Source of the DNA: Mangrovibacter phragmitis
GTDB taxonomy: Bacteria > Pseudomonadota > Gammaproteobacteria > Enterobacterales > Enterobacteriaceae
Direction of reading: 5' to 3'
Assembly: GCF_001655675.1 (NCBI RefSeq)
Contig: NZ_LYRP01000033.1
Coordinates: 186,001 to 250,000 of the forward strand
DNA: 64,000 nucleotides
The notes under the pieces are model-generated. The model was not told where the DNA came from, ran no database searches, and saw only the letters and a list, made by a program, of their open reading frames with translations. Made by a program: the position numbers and the translations under genes. Shown piece after piece: positions 1 through 11,002 of this stretch; position 1 is the stretch's first letter; the number at the start of each line of letters is the position of its first letter.

Positions 1-2
1 AA

Positions 3-2036
3 CTGATGAGTGTATCCACCCGTTTACAGAAAACGGTAACTCAGCAGATTTTTTGGGTGAACAGTAATAAACCCATGAACTGGAGTTGGGTGACAGCATT
101 TCCTGAAGCACTCAAAACACAACTCGGACAGTTGAAAATTACGGCAAACAACTGGAGCCTTACCACTGCGCTGGTTGCAATACTTGCCAGCCTTCCCTGG
201 TTATTACTGGCGGGGATTATTCGCTGGCGTTTCCGTTGGGTAAATAACACTCTGGCGAAACTCAGCGCCAACGTAGGTCAACTGCGTAATGACAGCCAGT
301 TGCATACCCCTAAAGCCATACTGCTGACTTTGTTCAAGGCGCTACCTGTGTGCCTGGTTATCATTGCCTGCGGCTGGTGCATCCTGTTTTTACAACTCAA
401 TATTAGTGAGCTGATATGGAGTTTCAGTAAAGAACTGGCGGTTTATTTGCTGGTTTTTGGCTTGTGCTGGCGCATTCTGGATACGGATGGTGTTGCAGTA
501 AAACACTTTATGATGCCGGTAAACCTTACCAGCCATTATCGCCGTCAGATAATTCGCATCAGCATTGCTTTACTGCCTTTACTGTTCTGGTCAGTGGTGG
601 GTGAATTGTCGCCACTGCACCTGATGGATGACGTTCTTGGGCAGTCCATCATTCTGCTCAATTTACTGCTGATTACCGGGCTGGTTTGGCCTATGTGCCG
701 GGACAGCTGGCGCGATAAAGAATCGCACTCAATAAGGCTTATTACTGTCTCCATACTCGCTCTGGTGCCTGTCGGATTACTGGTACTGACAGTGATGGGC
801 TATTTCTATACCACACTGCGTCTGGCTAACCGTTGGATTGATACCGTCTATCTGGTCATTTTGTGGAACTTACTTTACCAGACAGTGTTGCGCGGGTTGA
901 GTGTGGCCGCACGGCGTATTGCTTACCGGCGTGCGCTGGCTCGCCGCCAAAACATGGTGAAAGAAGGGGCGGAAGGCGCGGAGCCTGTTGAAGAGCCGCC
1001 GTTGGGCCTTGACCAAATTAACCAGCAGACATTGCGTATCACAACATTATTGATGTTTGCGCTGTTCGGGCTGTTCTTCTGGATGATCTGGTCAGATTTA
1101 ATTACTGTCTTTGCTTATCTGGACAGTATTGTATTGTGGCATTCCAGTGGCACAGAGGCGGGCAGTGCGGTTATCAGAAATATTACCCTGGGGAGTCTGT
1201 TGTTTGCGGTCATTGTCACTGTGGTAGCCTGGGCGTTAATTCGCAACTTACCCGGTTTGCTGGAAGTACTGGTATTGTCGCGGCTTAATATGCGCCAGGG
1301 CTCTTCCTATGCCATTACCACCATTTTGAATTATGTGATAATCGCGGTTGGTACTATGGCCGTGTTCGGTGCGCTGGGGGTTTCCTGGGACAAACTGCAA
1401 TGGCTGGCGGCTGCATTGTCCGTTGGTTTGGGTTTTGGTTTACAGGAGATTTTCGGTAACTTTGTCTCCGGCCTGATAATCCTGTTTGAACGGCCGGTGC
1501 GCATTGGTGACACTATTACAATTGGGTCGTTTTCTGGCTCAGTGAGTAAGATCCGTATCCGCGCCACCACCATTACGGATTTTGATCGTAAAGAAGTGAT
1601 AATCCCGAATAAAGCGTTTGTCACCGAGCGGCTTATCAACTGGTCGTTGTCAGATACGATTACTCGTGTGGTGATAAGCCTGGGAGTGGCTTATGGTTCG
1701 GATCTGGATAAAGTGAAGGCGGTGTTATTGCAGGCAGCAATGGAGCACCCCAAAGTCATGCGCGACCCTGAACCTTCGGTCTTCTTCACCACATTTGGCG
1801 CCAGCACGCTGGATCACGAATTACGCCTGTATGTGCGTGAATTACGTGACCGTAGTTATACTGTGGATGAACTGAACCGGGCTATTGACAGGCTGTGCCG
1901 TGAAAATGGGATAGAAATAGCCTTCAACCAACTGGATGTTCACTTGTATAACAATAATGGCGATACCGTAACGGAAGTCAGCCGTACTGTTGAAAATAAC
2001 AAAACGGATCATGCCACGCCGAAACTGGCTGACTAA
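3..2036 (+). CDS. mscK: Mechanosensitive channel MscK (KefA), C-terminal part
   Basis: Inner-membrane channel of the MscS superfamily that opens under membrane tension and responds to external K+. The frame is already open at the window edge, so this is roughly the last 677 codons of a protein that is about 1120 residues in E. coli; the ATG at base 6 is internal. Several hydrophobic helices occupy the first half. Around codon 475 is the pore-helix end LGFGLQEIFGNF followed by ERPVRIGD, the hallmark of the MscS pore and beta domain. The downstream order rsmS-priC-ybaN-apt-dnaX matches E. coli and supports mscK over other paralogues. Confidence 0.95.
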   Translation: MMSVSTRLQKTVTQQIFWVNSNKPMNWSWVTAFPEALKTQLGQLKITANNWSLTTALVAILASLPWLLLAGIIRWRFRWVNNTLAKLSANVGQLRNDSQLHTPKAILLTLFKALPVCLVIIACGWCILFLQLNISELIWSFSKELAVYLLVFGLCWRILDTDGVAVKHFMMPVNLTSHYRRQIIRISIALLPLLFWSVVGELSPLHLMDDVLGQSIILLNLLLITGLVWPMCRDSWRDKESHSIRLITVSILALVPVGLLVLTVMGYFYTTLRLANRWIDTVYLVILWNLLYQTVLRGLSVAARRIAYRRALARRQNMVKEGAEGAEPVEEPPLGLDQINQQTLRITTLLMFALFGLFFWMIWSDLITVFAYLDSIVLWHSSGTEAGSAVIRNITLGSLLFAVIVTVVAWALIRNLPGLLEVLVLSRLNMRQGSSYAITTILNYVIIAVGTMAVFGALGVSWDKLQWLAAALSVGLGFGLQEIFGNFVSGLIILFERPVRIGDTITIGSFSGSVSKIRIRATTITDFDRKEVIIPNKAFVTERLINWSLSDTITRVVISLGVAYGSDLDKVKAVLLQAAMEHPKVMRDPEPSVFFTTFGASTLDHELRLYVRELRDRSYTVDELNRAIDRLCRENGIEIAFNQLDVHLYNNNGDTVTEVSRTVENNKTDHATPKLAD

Positions 2037-2062
2037 CGCTGATACTTTGATGCGCAGGAGGT

Positions 2063-2209
2063 TTACGCTTCCTGCGCTTTGCGTTCGAAATCTTTGCGCA
2101 CCATTTCCAGTGCGGACAGCACCACTTGTGGCGCAATCCCGCTCTCTTCCAGCAGCATAATTAAATCGACAGCCAGTTTGACATCGTCAGGGGCAGTTTC
2201 CAGTGACAT
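2063..2209 (-). CDS. rsmS: Small regulatory protein RsmS (YbaM)
   Basis: A 48-residue acidic helical protein beginning [20 protein letters not shown] and ending in ERKAQEA. It matches the YbaM/RsmS family (53 residues in E. coli) in its N-terminal two thirds; the tail is shorter. A GGGAG Shine-Dalgarno sequence lies seven bases before the ATG. It sits between mscK and priC as in E. coli, reading with priC on the minus strand. RsmS has been described as a pleiotropic regulator of secondary metabolism and virulence in Pectobacterium; its role in enteric bacteria of this type is not established. Confidence 0.85.
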   Translation of the reverse strand: MSLETAPDDVKLAVDLIMLLEESGIAPQVVLSALEMVRKDFERKAQEA

Positions 2210-2276
2210 GTTATCTCCCGATATTCAGCCAGGTTAACCTGGCACCGTTATTCTGTGGGCAATAAACGTAAATGTG

Positions 2277-2804
2277 TTAGCGAACGACGCGTTCCAGTGC
2301 ATCTTCAATGCGTTCAAGTGCGCTGCGGCAGCGGGCAAGCCTGCCTTCCAGTGCCGTTTTTTCACGCAATAATTGTTGTTGTTCTGTAAGCAACGTGGTG
2401 CAGTTTAACTGAGTTTCGCGTGCCTGCAGCATTTCGACCAGGCGCTTTTCGTAGTCCTGGTGTTTAAGCAGACTGTTACGCAGTGCGCTCGCACCTTTGT
2501 GAGCGCTATCGTACTGGCGTAAAGGCCAGGTTGCCGCTTCACGCTGCAACGCCGAAATCTGGGCAACTAATCGTTCGGCAAGCCAGGTGGTTTGAACCAC
2601 ATTCCCTTCTTGTGCAACAGTACGCAAATGGCGTAAATTTTCTTGCGTTTCACCCAGATAATCACTTATTTGTGTGCTTCTGGTTAAGAACAGTTGTTTA
2701 TCAAAACGGGCAGATAATGAACGGTGTGTGGCCAGCGGTGCCAGGCGGCGGGCTAACCCGGCAAACTGGTCTTCAAGCTGGCGGAGAAGGGTGTCCTGTT
2801 TCAT
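2277..2804 (-). CDS. priC: Primosomal replication protein N'' (PriC)
   Basis: A 175-residue, helix-rich, basic protein, the usual length for PriC. PriC recognises abandoned replication forks with a leading-strand gap, interacts with SSB and helps reload DnaB. No catalytic motif is expected; recognition rests on overall sequence (MKQDTLLRQLEDQFAGLARR start, many Leu/Arg/Gln coiled segments) and on position between rsmS and divergent ybaN, as in E. coli. It would share a minus-strand transcript with rsmS, 67 bases downstream. Confidence 0.93.
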   Translation of the reverse strand: MKQDTLLRQLEDQFAGLARRLAPLATHRSLSARFDKQLFLTRSTQISDYLGETQENLRHLRTVAQEGNVVQTTWLAERLVAQISALQREAATWPLRQYDSAHKGASALRNSLLKHQDYEKRLVEMLQARETQLNCTTLLTEQQQLLREKTALEGRLARCRSALERIEDALERVVR

Positions 2805-2861
2805 AAATTCTCCGGGCCCTCTACAAATGCAAATGCCACCACGCAGAAGGAAAGGTTGAAC

Positions 2862-3239
2862 ATGTTGAGGTTTATTTTAATCATGTCCGGCTGGTTATCG
2901 GTAGCACTTGCTGTGTTGGGGGTCGTATTGCCGTTATTACCAACCACGCCTTTTGTACTTCTGGCAGCCTGGTGTTTTGCCCGCTCGTCTCCCCGCTTTC
3001 ATCACTGGCTGCTCTACCGTTCCTGGTTTGGCAGTTATTTACGCAACTGGCAGCAATATCGGGCCATGCCACCAGGCGCAAAGCCGCGGGCTATCGCGCT
3101 GGTTGCAGTGACGTTTGCCATTTCGCTGTGGGTGGTTAAGCTTTGGTGGGTACGAGGAATATTAGTGGTGATGCTGTTGTTGCTTTTTATTTTTCTCGCC
3201 CGTATCCCTGTTGTTGATGAAAAACAACAAAAAAGCTAA
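2862..3239 (+). CDS. ybaN: DUF454 inner-membrane protein YbaN
   Basis: A 125-residue integral membrane protein of the DUF454 family, the same length as E. coli YbaN. Hydrophobic stretches cover about residues 3-40 (with the family motif LPLLPTTPFVLLAAWCFARSS) and 80-115, predicting three or four helices. The ATG at 2862 is chosen because an AAGG-type ribosome site ends six bases upstream; a TTG six bases earlier in frame is unlikely. It is divergent from priC and precedes apt. The function is unknown. Confidence 0.9.
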   Translation: MLRFILIMSGWLSVALAVLGVVLPLLPTTPFVLLAAWCFARSSPRFHHWLLYRSWFGSYLRNWQQYRAMPPGAKPRAIALVAVTFAISLWVVKLWWVRGILVVMLLLLFIFLARIPVVDEKQQKS

Positions 3240-3385
3240 ACGCCTGTCGCAGGAGTTGCAATTACGCCCCGCAGACAGTAAATTCGAGCGTTTTCGAGCA
3301 CAGGGCGCGCTGGCTATTGTGTAACCAGCCAGGCATCAGCCTGTTTGCGTTCTGTGAGTAACACCGTTTTTATAGGCAACTACCT

Positions 3386-3937
3386 ATGACCGCAACTGCG
3401 CAGCAGCTTGAATATCTTAAAAACAGCATTAAAAGCATTCAGGATTATCCAAAACCGGGGATTCTGTTCCGTGATGTCACCAGTTTGCTGGAAGATCCGA
3501 AAGCTTTTGCCCTCAGCATTGATTTGATTGTTGAGCGTTTCAAACAGGCCGGTATTACCAAGGTCGTCGGGACTGAAGCCCGTGGCTTTTTGTTTGGTGC
3601 TCCTGTAGCACTGGGTCTGGGGGTTGGGTTTGTTCCTGTGCGTAAGCCAGGAAAATTGCCACGTAAAACCCTTAGTGAAACCTATGAACTGGAATATGGC
3701 ACTGACAAGCTGGAAATCCACACTGATGCAATCAAAGCGGGCGACCGTGTGCTGGTAGTCGATGACTTGCTGGCAACCGGCGGCACTATTGATGCCACGG
3801 TAAAACTGATTCGCCAGCTTGGTGGTGAAGTCACTGATGCCGCGTTTATTATTAACCTGTTTGATTTAGGTGGGGAACAACGCCTTGCTGATGTTGGCGT
3901 GACCGCATTTAGCCTGGTGCCTTTCCCGGGGCACTAA
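3386..3937 (+). CDS. apt: Adenine phosphoribosyltransferase
   Basis: Cytosolic purine-salvage enzyme that makes AMP from adenine and PRPP. The 183-residue product has the usual length. The PRPP-binding loop [13 protein letters not shown] lies near residues 119-131, and an upstream hood/substrate segment contains [14 protein letters not shown]. It is a single gene ahead of dnaX, with a roughly 90-base gap. The ATG at 3386 has only a weak ribosome site, as is common for this gene. Identity is secure from motif and position. Confidence 0.97.
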   Translation: MTATAQQLEYLKNSIKSIQDYPKPGILFRDVTSLLEDPKAFALSIDLIVERFKQAGITKVVGTEARGFLFGAPVALGLGVGFVPVRKPGKLPRKTLSETYELEYGTDKLEIHTDAIKAGDRVLVVDDLLATGGTIDATVKLIRQLGGEVTDAAFIINLFDLGGEQRLADVGVTAFSLVPFPGH

Positions 3938-4027
3938 TTCGTGAGACGGAGCCTCGCTCATTTGGCGGGGCTTATGTTACATTATCCAACCTGAATTCAC
4001 CTTCCCGCGAAGTCGAGCCTATCTCTG

Positions 4028-5995
4028 ATGAGTTACCAGGTACTGGCGCGTAAATGGCGCCCCCAAACATTTGCTGATGTAGTGGGTCAGGAGCATGTCC
4101 TGACTGCGCTGGCCAATGGTCTGTCATTGGGCCGTATTCATCACGCCTGGCTGTTTTCAGGCACGCGTGGCGTGGGGAAAACCTCTATTGCCCGCTTGCT
4201 GGCGAAGGGTCTGAATTGCGAAAAAGGTATCACGGCAACACCTTGTGGTGTCTGTGAAAACTGTCGGGAAATAGAGCAAGGGCGGTTTGTTGACCTGATT
4301 GAGATCGACGCCGCATCCCGCACCAAAGTTGAAGATACGCGAGACCTGCTGGACAACGTTCAGTACGCACCAACGCGCGGTCGCTTCAAAGTCTACCTGA
4401 TAGACGAAGTGCATATGCTTTCTCGCCACAGTTTTAATGCGTTGCTGAAAACGCTGGAAGAGCCGCCACCGCATGTGAAGTTTTTGCTGGCAACCACTGA
4501 CCCGCAAAAATTACCGGTGACTATTCTTTCCCGCTGTTTGCAATTTCACCTCAAGGCGCTGGATGTTGAACAAATCCGTCATCAGTTGGAACGAATTCTC
4601 ACAGCCGAGCAGGTCGAGTTTGAAAACCGTGCGTTGCAACTGTTATCCCGCGCGGCAGATGGTAGCCTGCGTGATGCACTGAGCCTGACAGATCAGGCAA
4701 TTGCCAGTGGGGAGGGGAAAGTCACCACGCTTGCGGTCAGCACGATGCTGGGTACACTGGATGATTTCCAGGCGCTTAATTTACTTGATGCCTTATTACA
4801 GGCTGACGGGCAACGGGTGATGAGCCAGGTGGCAGAAGCAGGTGCCCGCGGCGTGGAGTGGGAAGCGTTACTGGTGGATATGCTCAGCCATTTGCACCGT
4901 ATTGCCATGTTGCAGCTTTCTCCCTCTGTACCGCCTCTGGAAAACGATACCCAGGAACAGCGCCTGCGTGAACTGGCGCGGCAGATACCACCTGGTGATG
5001 TACAGCTTTATTACCAAACATTGTTGATTGGGCGTAAAGAATTGCCCTGGGCACCAGACCGCCGAATGGGTGTTGAAATGGCGCTGCTACGGGCTCTGGC
5101 ATTCCATCCTCAGGCACCGGTTACACAACCTGAGCATTCTGGTCAGCCTGGTCAGGCTTTGAGCCCCTACCCGCAAACTGAGTCAGTCCAGCCGGTTTCA
5201 CCTGCCGGGAGCGATGTGCCGCCAGTTTCACCTCAGGCACCCGCTAAACCAACGCCTGTTCCTGCCAGTGGGCAGGTTTCCAGTGCTGTCAGTCAGGTGT
5301 TACAGGCACGCAATCAGTTGCAGCGCCAGCAGGGAGATAACCCGTCAAAAAAGCGTGAACCGGCAGCGTCAGGCAGAGCGCGGCCGGTGAACACTTCAGC
5401 CCTTGAGCGGCTGGCAGCAGTGACGGATCGTGTACAGGCTCGCCCTGCCGCAGAAAATGCAGCGGCAAAACCGGTTAAAAAAGAAGCATATCGCTGGAAG
5501 GCGCAGAGTGTGCCAGAGGCAGTGGCTGACCCCATTGCGACACCTAAAGCATTACGTAGCGCTCTGGAGCATGAGAAAACGCCAGAACTGGCTGTAAAAC
5601 TTGCACAAGAAGCGATAGAGCGTGATGAGTGGGCTGCGCAAGTGCAACAACTCAATGTGCCGAAACTGGTTCAGCAACTGGCATTGAATGCCTGGCGTGA
5701 GCAGGAAGGTAATCAAATTGTGTTGCACCTGCGTTCGGGGCAGCGTCACCTGAATTCAGCCTCTGCCCAACAAAGCCTGCAGCAGGCTTTGCGGGTTCTT
5801 ACTGGTCAACCCATTGAATTGACCATTACAGAAGATGATAATCTCGCGCAACGGACGCCACTGGAGTGGCGCCAGGCCATTTATGAAGAAAAACTGGCCC
5901 AGGCGCGCGAGGCGATTCTGGCGGATAATAATATCCAGACACTTCGGCGTTTCTTCGATGCCGATCTTGATGAAGATAGTATCCGTCCTATTTGA
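4028..5995 (+). CDS. dnaX: DNA polymerase III subunit tau (and gamma by frameshift)
   Basis: Clamp-loader ATPase of the replisome. The 655-residue tau has Walker A GTRGVGKTS near residues 45-53, a four-cysteine zinc module (CEKGITATPCGVCENC, about 64-79), the DEVH box, the SRC sensor motif, a Pro/Gln/Ala-rich linker at about 360-480, then the alpha- and DnaB-binding C-terminal domains. E. coli tau is 643 residues; the extra length is in the linker. A programmed -1 frameshift cassette (separate entry) lies at codons 440-443 and would give a 443-residue gamma. dnaX is followed by ybaB and recR in one operon. Confidence 0.98.
   Translation: MSYQVLARKWRPQTFADVVGQEHVLTALANGLSLGRIHHAWLFSGTRGVGKTSIARLLAKGLNCEKGITATPCGVCENCREIEQGRFVDLIEIDAASRTKVEDTRDLLDNVQYAPTRGRFKVYLIDEVHMLSRHSFNALLKTLEEPPPHVKFLLATTDPQKLPVTILSRCLQFHLKALDVEQIRHQLERILTAEQVEFENRALQLLSRAADGSLRDALSLTDQAIASGEGKVTTLAVSTMLGTLDDFQALNLLDALLQADGQRVMSQVAEAGARGVEWEALLVDMLSHLHRIAMLQLSPSVPPLENDTQEQRLRELARQIPPGDVQLYYQTLLIGRKELPWAPDRRMGVEMALLRALAFHPQAPVTQPEHSGQPGQALSPYPQTESVQPVSPAGSDVPPVSPQAPAKPTPVPASGQVSSAVSQVLQARNQLQRQQGDNPSKKREPAASGRARPVNTSALERLAAVTDRVQARPAAENAAAKPVKKEAYRWKAQSVPEAVADPIATPKALRSALEHEKTPELAVKLAQEAIERDEWAAQVQQLNVPKLVQQLALNAWREQEGNQIVLHLRSGQRHLNSASAQQSLQQALRVLTGQPIELTITEDDNLAQRTPLEWRQAIYEEKLAQAREAILADNNIQTLRRFFDADLDEDSIRPI
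5331..5388 (+). promoter_or_regulatory. dnaX programmed -1 frameshift cassette
   Basis: Three parts are visible in the E. coli arrangement. An internal Shine-Dalgarno AGGGAG is at 5331-5336. The slippery heptamer A AAA AAG is at 5347-5353, in register with codons Lys441-Lys442. A stem of ACCGGC (5359-5364) with GCCGGT (5383-5388) follows. After a -1 slip the next codons are GCG then TGA (5356-5358), so gamma would be 443 residues. This is read directly from sequence; use of the site is inferred from the well-studied E. coli gene. Confidence 0.93.
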
Positions 5996-6077
5996 TGTGC
6001 AGGATGCCTGCATAAGTCAACCTTAACTGCCGTAAACCGCCTGGCGGCTTGCGGCCACAGCCTATAGAGAGAAGCGT

Positions 6078-6407
6078 ATGTTCGGTAAAGGTGGTCTGGG
6101 CAATCTGATGAAGCAAGCCCAGCAAATGCAGGAAAAAATGCAAAAAGTGCAGGAAGAGATCGCCAGCATGGAAGTGACTGGTGAATCCGGTGCCGGCCTG
6201 GTAAAAGTGACCATTAATGGCGCACACAACTGCCGCCGCGTCGAAATCGACCCGAGCCTGCTGGAAGACGACAAAGATATGCTGGAAGACCTGGTGGCTG
6301 CAGCATTCAACGATGCCGCACGTCGGGTGGAAGAAAACCAGAAAGAAAAAATGGCGTCTGTATCTTCCGGTATGCAATTGCCACCTGGCTTTAAGATGCC
6401 GTTCTGA
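6078..6407 (+). CDS. ybaB: Nucleoid-associated protein YbaB/EbfC
   Basis: A 109-residue DNA-binding protein of the YbaB/EbfC family, a dimer thought to act as a nucleoid protein and often co-transcribed with recR. The N-terminus has a Met/Gln-rich helix ([19 protein letters not shown]), then the beta-sheet core ([23 protein letters not shown]). A purine-rich ribosome site (AGAGAGAAG) precedes the ATG. The stop TGA overlaps the recR start in TGATG, which indicates translational coupling within the dnaX-ybaB-recR operon. Confidence 0.97.
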   Translation: MFGKGGLGNLMKQAQQMQEKMQKVQEEIASMEVTGESGAGLVKVTINGAHNCRRVEIDPSLLEDDKDMLEDLVAAAFNDAARRVEENQKEKMASVSSGMQLPPGFKMPF

Positions 6408-7012
6408 TGCAAACCAGCCCACTGCTAACGCAGTTAATGGAGGCACTTCGGTGCCTTCCTGGCGTAGGGCCAAAGTCTGCTCAGCGTATGGCCTATACGC
6501 TGTTGCAGCGTGACCGTAGTGGGGGAATGCGCCTGGCGCAGTCACTGACTCGGGCGATGTCGGAAATTGGTCACTGTGCTGATTGCCGGACCTTTACCGA
6601 GCAGGAAATCTGCCCGATTTGCAGTAACCCACGTCGTCAGGAAAATGGCCAGATTTGTGTCGTGGAAAGTCCGGCCGATATTTATGCTATCGAGCAAACC
6701 GGGCAGTTTTCCGGCCGTTATTTTGTGCTGATGGGGCATTTGTCTCCGTTGGATGGCATCGGTCCGAATGACATCGGTCTCGACAGGCTTGAAGCACGCC
6801 TTGAGGCAGAAAAAATATCAGAAGTGATTCTCGCCACTAACCCCACAGTGGAAGGGGAGGCTACCGCCAACTATATTGCTGGCTTATGCGGGCAATATGG
6901 TGTTGAAGCCAGCCGCATAGCACATGGTGTACCTGTGGGTGGTGAACTGGAAATGGTGGATGGCACAACGCTCTCACATTCACTGATTGGTCGCCAAAAG
7001 ATTAGCTTTTAA
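6407..7012 (+). CDS. recR: Recombination mediator RecR
   Basis: A 201-residue subunit of the RecFOR pathway, which loads RecA on SSB-coated gaps. The N-terminal helix-hairpin-helix region ([17 protein letters not shown], about 16-32), a Cys4 zinc finger ([16 protein letters not shown], about 57-72) and the Toprim domain starting [12 protein letters not shown] are all present. The length equals the E. coli protein. The ATG overlaps the ybaB stop by one base. The gene ends the dnaX operon; a partial hairpin follows at 7019-7041, just before the htpG heat-shock promoter. Confidence 0.98.
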   Translation: MQTSPLLTQLMEALRCLPGVGPKSAQRMAYTLLQRDRSGGMRLAQSLTRAMSEIGHCADCRTFTEQEICPICSNPRRQENGQICVVESPADIYAIEQTGQFSGRYFVLMGHLSPLDGIGPNDIGLDRLEARLEAEKISEVILATNPTVEGEATANYIAGLCGQYGVEASRIAHGVPVGGELEMVDGTTLSHSLIGRQKISF

Positions 7013-7042
7013 CCAAACAGAAGCCCTGTTTCAGGGTTTCTG

Positions 7043-7071
7043 CTTGAAATCTTGTTTCCCTGTCCCCATCT
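7043..7071 (+). promoter_or_regulatory. Sigma-32 heat-shock promoter of htpG
   Basis: The -35 element CTTGAAA (7043-7049) and the -10 element CCCCATCT (7064-7071) are separated by 14 bases, an exact match to the sigma-32 consensus. The promoter lies 57 bases before the htpG ATG, consistent with heat-shock control of this chaperone. Confidence 0.93.
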
Positions 7072-7127
7072 CCTCCCTCAACACAAATTGTTTATTTTGT
7101 TGCCCGAACTGTTGAGGTATCACAACC

Positions 7128-9002
7128 ATGAAAGGACAAGAGACCCGTGGCTTTCAGTCAGAAGTAAAACAACTTCTGCACCTGATGATCCATTCTCTTT
7201 ATTCAAATAAAGAAATTTTCCTGCGTGAATTGATCTCCAACGCATCCGATGCCGCAGACAAACTGCGTTTTCGTGCACTCTCCAAACCGGAACTTTATGA
7301 AGGTGATGGCGAACTGCGTGTGCGGGTTTCCTGCGACAAAGAAAAAAGAACCATCACTATTTCAGATAACGGCATTGGTATGAGTCGCGATGAGGTTATC
7401 GACCACCTGGGGACTATTGCTAAATCCGGTACCAAAGCGTTTCTGGAATCCATGGGTTCAGACCAGGCGCAGGACAGCCAGTTAATTGGCCAGTTCGGTG
7501 TTGGGTTCTACTCTGCTTTTATTGTGGCCGATAAAGTGACTGTGCGCACTCGCGCTGCTGGTGCAACAGCCAGTGAAGCGGTGTTCTGGGAATCGGCTGG
7601 TGAAGGTGAATACACCGTCGCAGATATTGAAAAAGCAGACCGTGGTACTGAAATCACCCTGCATTTGCGTGAGGGCGAAGATGAGTTTCTGGATAACTGG
7701 CGCATCCGCTCTGTCATCAGCAAATATTCTGATCACATCGCGCTGCCGGTAGAAATTGAACAACAGGAAGAGAAAGACGGTGAAACCGTTGTTTCCTGGG
7801 AAAAAATCAACAAAGCACAGGCTCTGTGGACGCGTAACCGCGCGGAAATTAAAGACGAAGAATATACTGAGTTTTATAAGCACATCGCCCATGACTTCAC
7901 TGACCCACTGGCCTGGAGCCATAACCGTGTTGAAGGCAAACAGGAATATACCAGCCTGTTATATATCCCTTCTCAGGCCCCGTGGGATATGTGGAACCGT
8001 GACCACAAACATGGCCTGAAATTATATGTTCAGCGTGTGTTTATCATGGACGATGCGGAACAGTTCATGCCGAATTATCTGCGCTTTGTCCGCGGTCTGA
8101 TAGACTCCAGCGACCTGCCACTGAACGTTTCTCGTGAGATCCTCCAGGACAGCGCCATTACCCGCAACCTGCGTAACGCACTAAGTAAACGTGCGCTGCA
8201 AATGCTGGAAAAAATGGCAAAAAATGAGAGTGAAAAATACCAGACATTCTGGGATCAGTTTGGCCTGGTAATGAAAGAAGGCCCGGCAGAAGACCAGGCG
8301 AACCAGCAGGCTATTGCAAAACTGCTGCGCTTTGCCTCGACGCATAACGACTCTTCTGTACAAAACGTTTCTCTGGAAGACTATGTCAGCCGGATGAAAG
8401 AAGGGCAGGATAAAATCTACTACATCACCGCAGACAGCTATGCCGCCGCGAAAAGCAGCCCGCATCTGGAACTGCTGCGCAAAAAAGGCATTGAAGTACT
8501 TCTGCTTTCCGACCGCGTCGATGAGTGGATGATGAGCTACCTGACTGAGTTCGATGGCAAATCCTTCCAGTCTGTCGCCAAAGCTGACGAATCTCTGGAT
8601 AAACTGGCAGACGAAGTGGATGAGCAAACCAAAGAAGCGGAAAAAGCGCTTGAGCCATTTGTTGATCGCGTAAAAGCTCTGCTGGGTGAACGTGTTAAAG
8701 ATGTGCGCCTGACTCACCGTTTAACGGATACGCCAGCCATTGTCACAACCGATAACGACGAAATGAGTACCCAGATGGCAAAACTGTTTGCCGCAGCGGG
8801 GCAGAAAGTGCCGGAAGTGAAATACATCTTTGAACTGAACCCGGACCATGCACTGGTTAAACGGGCTTCTGACACCAGTTCAGAAGAGGACTTCAAAGAG
8901 TGGGTAGAGTTGTTACTCGACCAGGCGATGTTTGCTGAACGTGGAACACTGGAAGATCCAAACCAGTTTATCCGCCGTATGAACCAGTTACTGGTTTCCT
9001 GA
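7128..9002 (+). CDS. htpG: Molecular chaperone HtpG (Hsp90)
   Basis: Cytosolic Hsp90 of 624 residues, the E. coli length. The N-terminal GHKL ATPase has [14 protein letters not shown] (about 33-46), DNGIGMS (about 84-90) and [11 protein letters not shown] (about 122-132). The middle domain contains the catalytic-loop arginine region LNVSREILQ, and a C-terminal dimerisation domain follows. It remodels client proteins together with DnaK. A consensus sigma-32 promoter precedes it and a strong intrinsic terminator follows, so it is a single-gene transcript. Confidence 0.99.
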   Translation: MKGQETRGFQSEVKQLLHLMIHSLYSNKEIFLRELISNASDAADKLRFRALSKPELYEGDGELRVRVSCDKEKRTITISDNGIGMSRDEVIDHLGTIAKSGTKAFLESMGSDQAQDSQLIGQFGVGFYSAFIVADKVTVRTRAAGATASEAVFWESAGEGEYTVADIEKADRGTEITLHLREGEDEFLDNWRIRSVISKYSDHIALPVEIEQQEEKDGETVVSWEKINKAQALWTRNRAEIKDEEYTEFYKHIAHDFTDPLAWSHNRVEGKQEYTSLLYIPSQAPWDMWNRDHKHGLKLYVQRVFIMDDAEQFMPNYLRFVRGLIDSSDLPLNVSREILQDSAITRNLRNALSKRALQMLEKMAKNESEKYQTFWDQFGLVMKEGPAEDQANQQAIAKLLRFASTHNDSSVQNVSLEDYVSRMKEGQDKIYYITADSYAAAKSSPHLELLRKKGIEVLLLSDRVDEWMMSYLTEFDGKSFQSVAKADESLDKLADEVDEQTKEAEKALEPFVDRVKALLGERVKDVRLTHRLTDTPAIVTTDNDEMSTQMAKLFAAAGQKVPEVKYIFELNPDHALVKRASDTSSEEDFKEWVELLLDQAMFAERGTLEDPNQFIRRMNQLLVS

Positions 9003-9006
9003 TATC

Positions 9007-9039
9007 AATACCGCCCTGCCTGGCAGGGCGGTATTTTTT
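9007..9039 (+). terminator. htpG rho-independent terminator
   Basis: A perfect 13-base stem, AATACCGCCCTGC with GCAGGGCGGTATT, closes a 3-base loop and runs into a T tract, four bases after the htpG stop codon. Confidence 0.93.
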
Positions 9040-9100
9040 CTGCAGACGTTCATATCTTTTCTTTTTTTAAGGTTATTCGCTGGCGGAATCGCTTCCATAG

Positions 9101-9835
<735 letters not shown>

Positions 9836-9845
9836 GTTTCCTGCT

Positions 9846-9872
9846 GCCAGCCCGTCCGGGCTGGCACTTTTC
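9846..9872 (+). terminator. adk rho-independent terminator
   Basis: A nine-base stem, GCCAGCCCG with CGGGCTGGC, closes a 2-base loop about 10 bases after the adk stop and is followed by a short T-rich run. Confidence 0.8.
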
Positions 9873-9975
9873 CCTCTGTGCTTTATCTGCGAGTTTTACC
9901 CTGTTACTGTGATTGGTTTCCAAAACACGTCATTCGGTTACAATTATCAGGCCGTTAGTCGTAAGAGAGATGGAA

Positions 9976-10938
9976 ATGACTCAGCAAAAAACAGGTATTT
10001 TACTGGTTAATTTAGGCACACCTGATGCCCCGACCCCTGCAGCGGTTAAACGTTATTTGCGCCAGTTTTTGAGCGACCGCCGGGTGGTGGATACCCCACG
10101 CTGGTTGTGGTGGCCTCTGCTGCGTGGCGTGATTCTGCCAGTGCGTTCGCCACGAGTGGCAAAACTATACCAGTCGGTCTGGATGGAAGAAGGCTCGCCA
10201 TTGATGGTTTACAGTAAGCGCCAGGCTCAGGCATTGCAGGCTCAATTACCTGACACACCTGTTGCGCTGGGAATGAGCTACGGCCAGCCCGCTATGTCTG
10301 ATGCCGTTGACAGCCTGCTGGCGCAGGGTGTTGAGCACCTGATTGTACTGCCACTTTACCCACAGTATTCTTGTTCGACTGTCGCCGCCGTCTGGGATGA
10401 ACTGGCACGTATTCTCGCTACCAAAAGGTCAATTCCTGCTGTCAGCTTTATTCGTGATTACGCGGATGATACCCAGTATATTTCCGCACTGGTCGGTAAG
10501 GTTAAAGCCAGTTTTGCCGAGTTTGGTGAGCCAGAACTGCTGTTACTGTCTTACCATGGCATTCCCCAGCGCTATGCAAGCCAGGGGGATACCTACCCGC
10601 AACGCTGCCGTGACACAACCCGCGCACTGGTGTCTGCGCTTGGCATCGCCCCAGAAAAAGTCATGATGACCTACCAGTCGCGTTTTGGGCGCGAGCCCTG
10701 GCTCACTCCATATACTGATGAAACCCTGAAAGAACTGGGAAAAAAAGGCGTGAAGAATATCCAGGTCATGTGCCCCGGGTTTGCTGCCGACTGCCTGGAA
10801 ACGCTCGAAGAAGTCGCTGTTCAGAACCGTGAAATCTTCCTGGAAGCCGGGGGAGAAACATACCATTATATTCCGGCGCTTAATGATGATGCTTCACATA
10901 TCGCTATGATGTCGGCCCTCACCGCGCATTATCGGTGA
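9976..10938 (+). CDS. hemH: Ferrochelatase
   Basis: Inserts Fe(II) into protoporphyrin IX, the last step of haem synthesis. The 320-residue product has the same length as E. coli HemH. It opens with [21 protein letters not shown]. The signature [12 protein letters not shown] contains the metal-site histidine near residue 193, and the second metal-site segment is [14 protein letters not shown]. The ATG at 9976 is favoured by GAGAG six bases upstream; the ATG at 9970 overlaps that site. hemH follows adk and precedes gsk; the E. coli gene aes is missing between hemH and gsk. Confidence 0.97.
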   Translation: MTQQKTGILLVNLGTPDAPTPAAVKRYLRQFLSDRRVVDTPRWLWWPLLRGVILPVRSPRVAKLYQSVWMEEGSPLMVYSKRQAQALQAQLPDTPVALGMSYGQPAMSDAVDSLLAQGVEHLIVLPLYPQYSCSTVAAVWDELARILATKRSIPAVSFIRDYADDTQYISALVGKVKASFAEFGEPELLLLSYHGIPQRYASQGDTYPQRCRDTTRALVSALGIAPEKVMMTYQSRFGREPWLTPYTDETLKELGKKGVKNIQVMCPGFAADCLETLEEVAVQNREIFLEAGGETYHYIPALNDDASHIAMMSALTAHYR

Positions 10939-11002
10939 TCGCAGGAAACGGGCCGGGTGTGCTAAACTTCCGGCTCGTTTTCTCTCCCTTCGCAAAAACA
11001 CG

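Noticed and set aside
2483..2806. A 107-codon plus-strand frame opposite priC
   Set aside because: Shadow frame of the well-supported priC gene.
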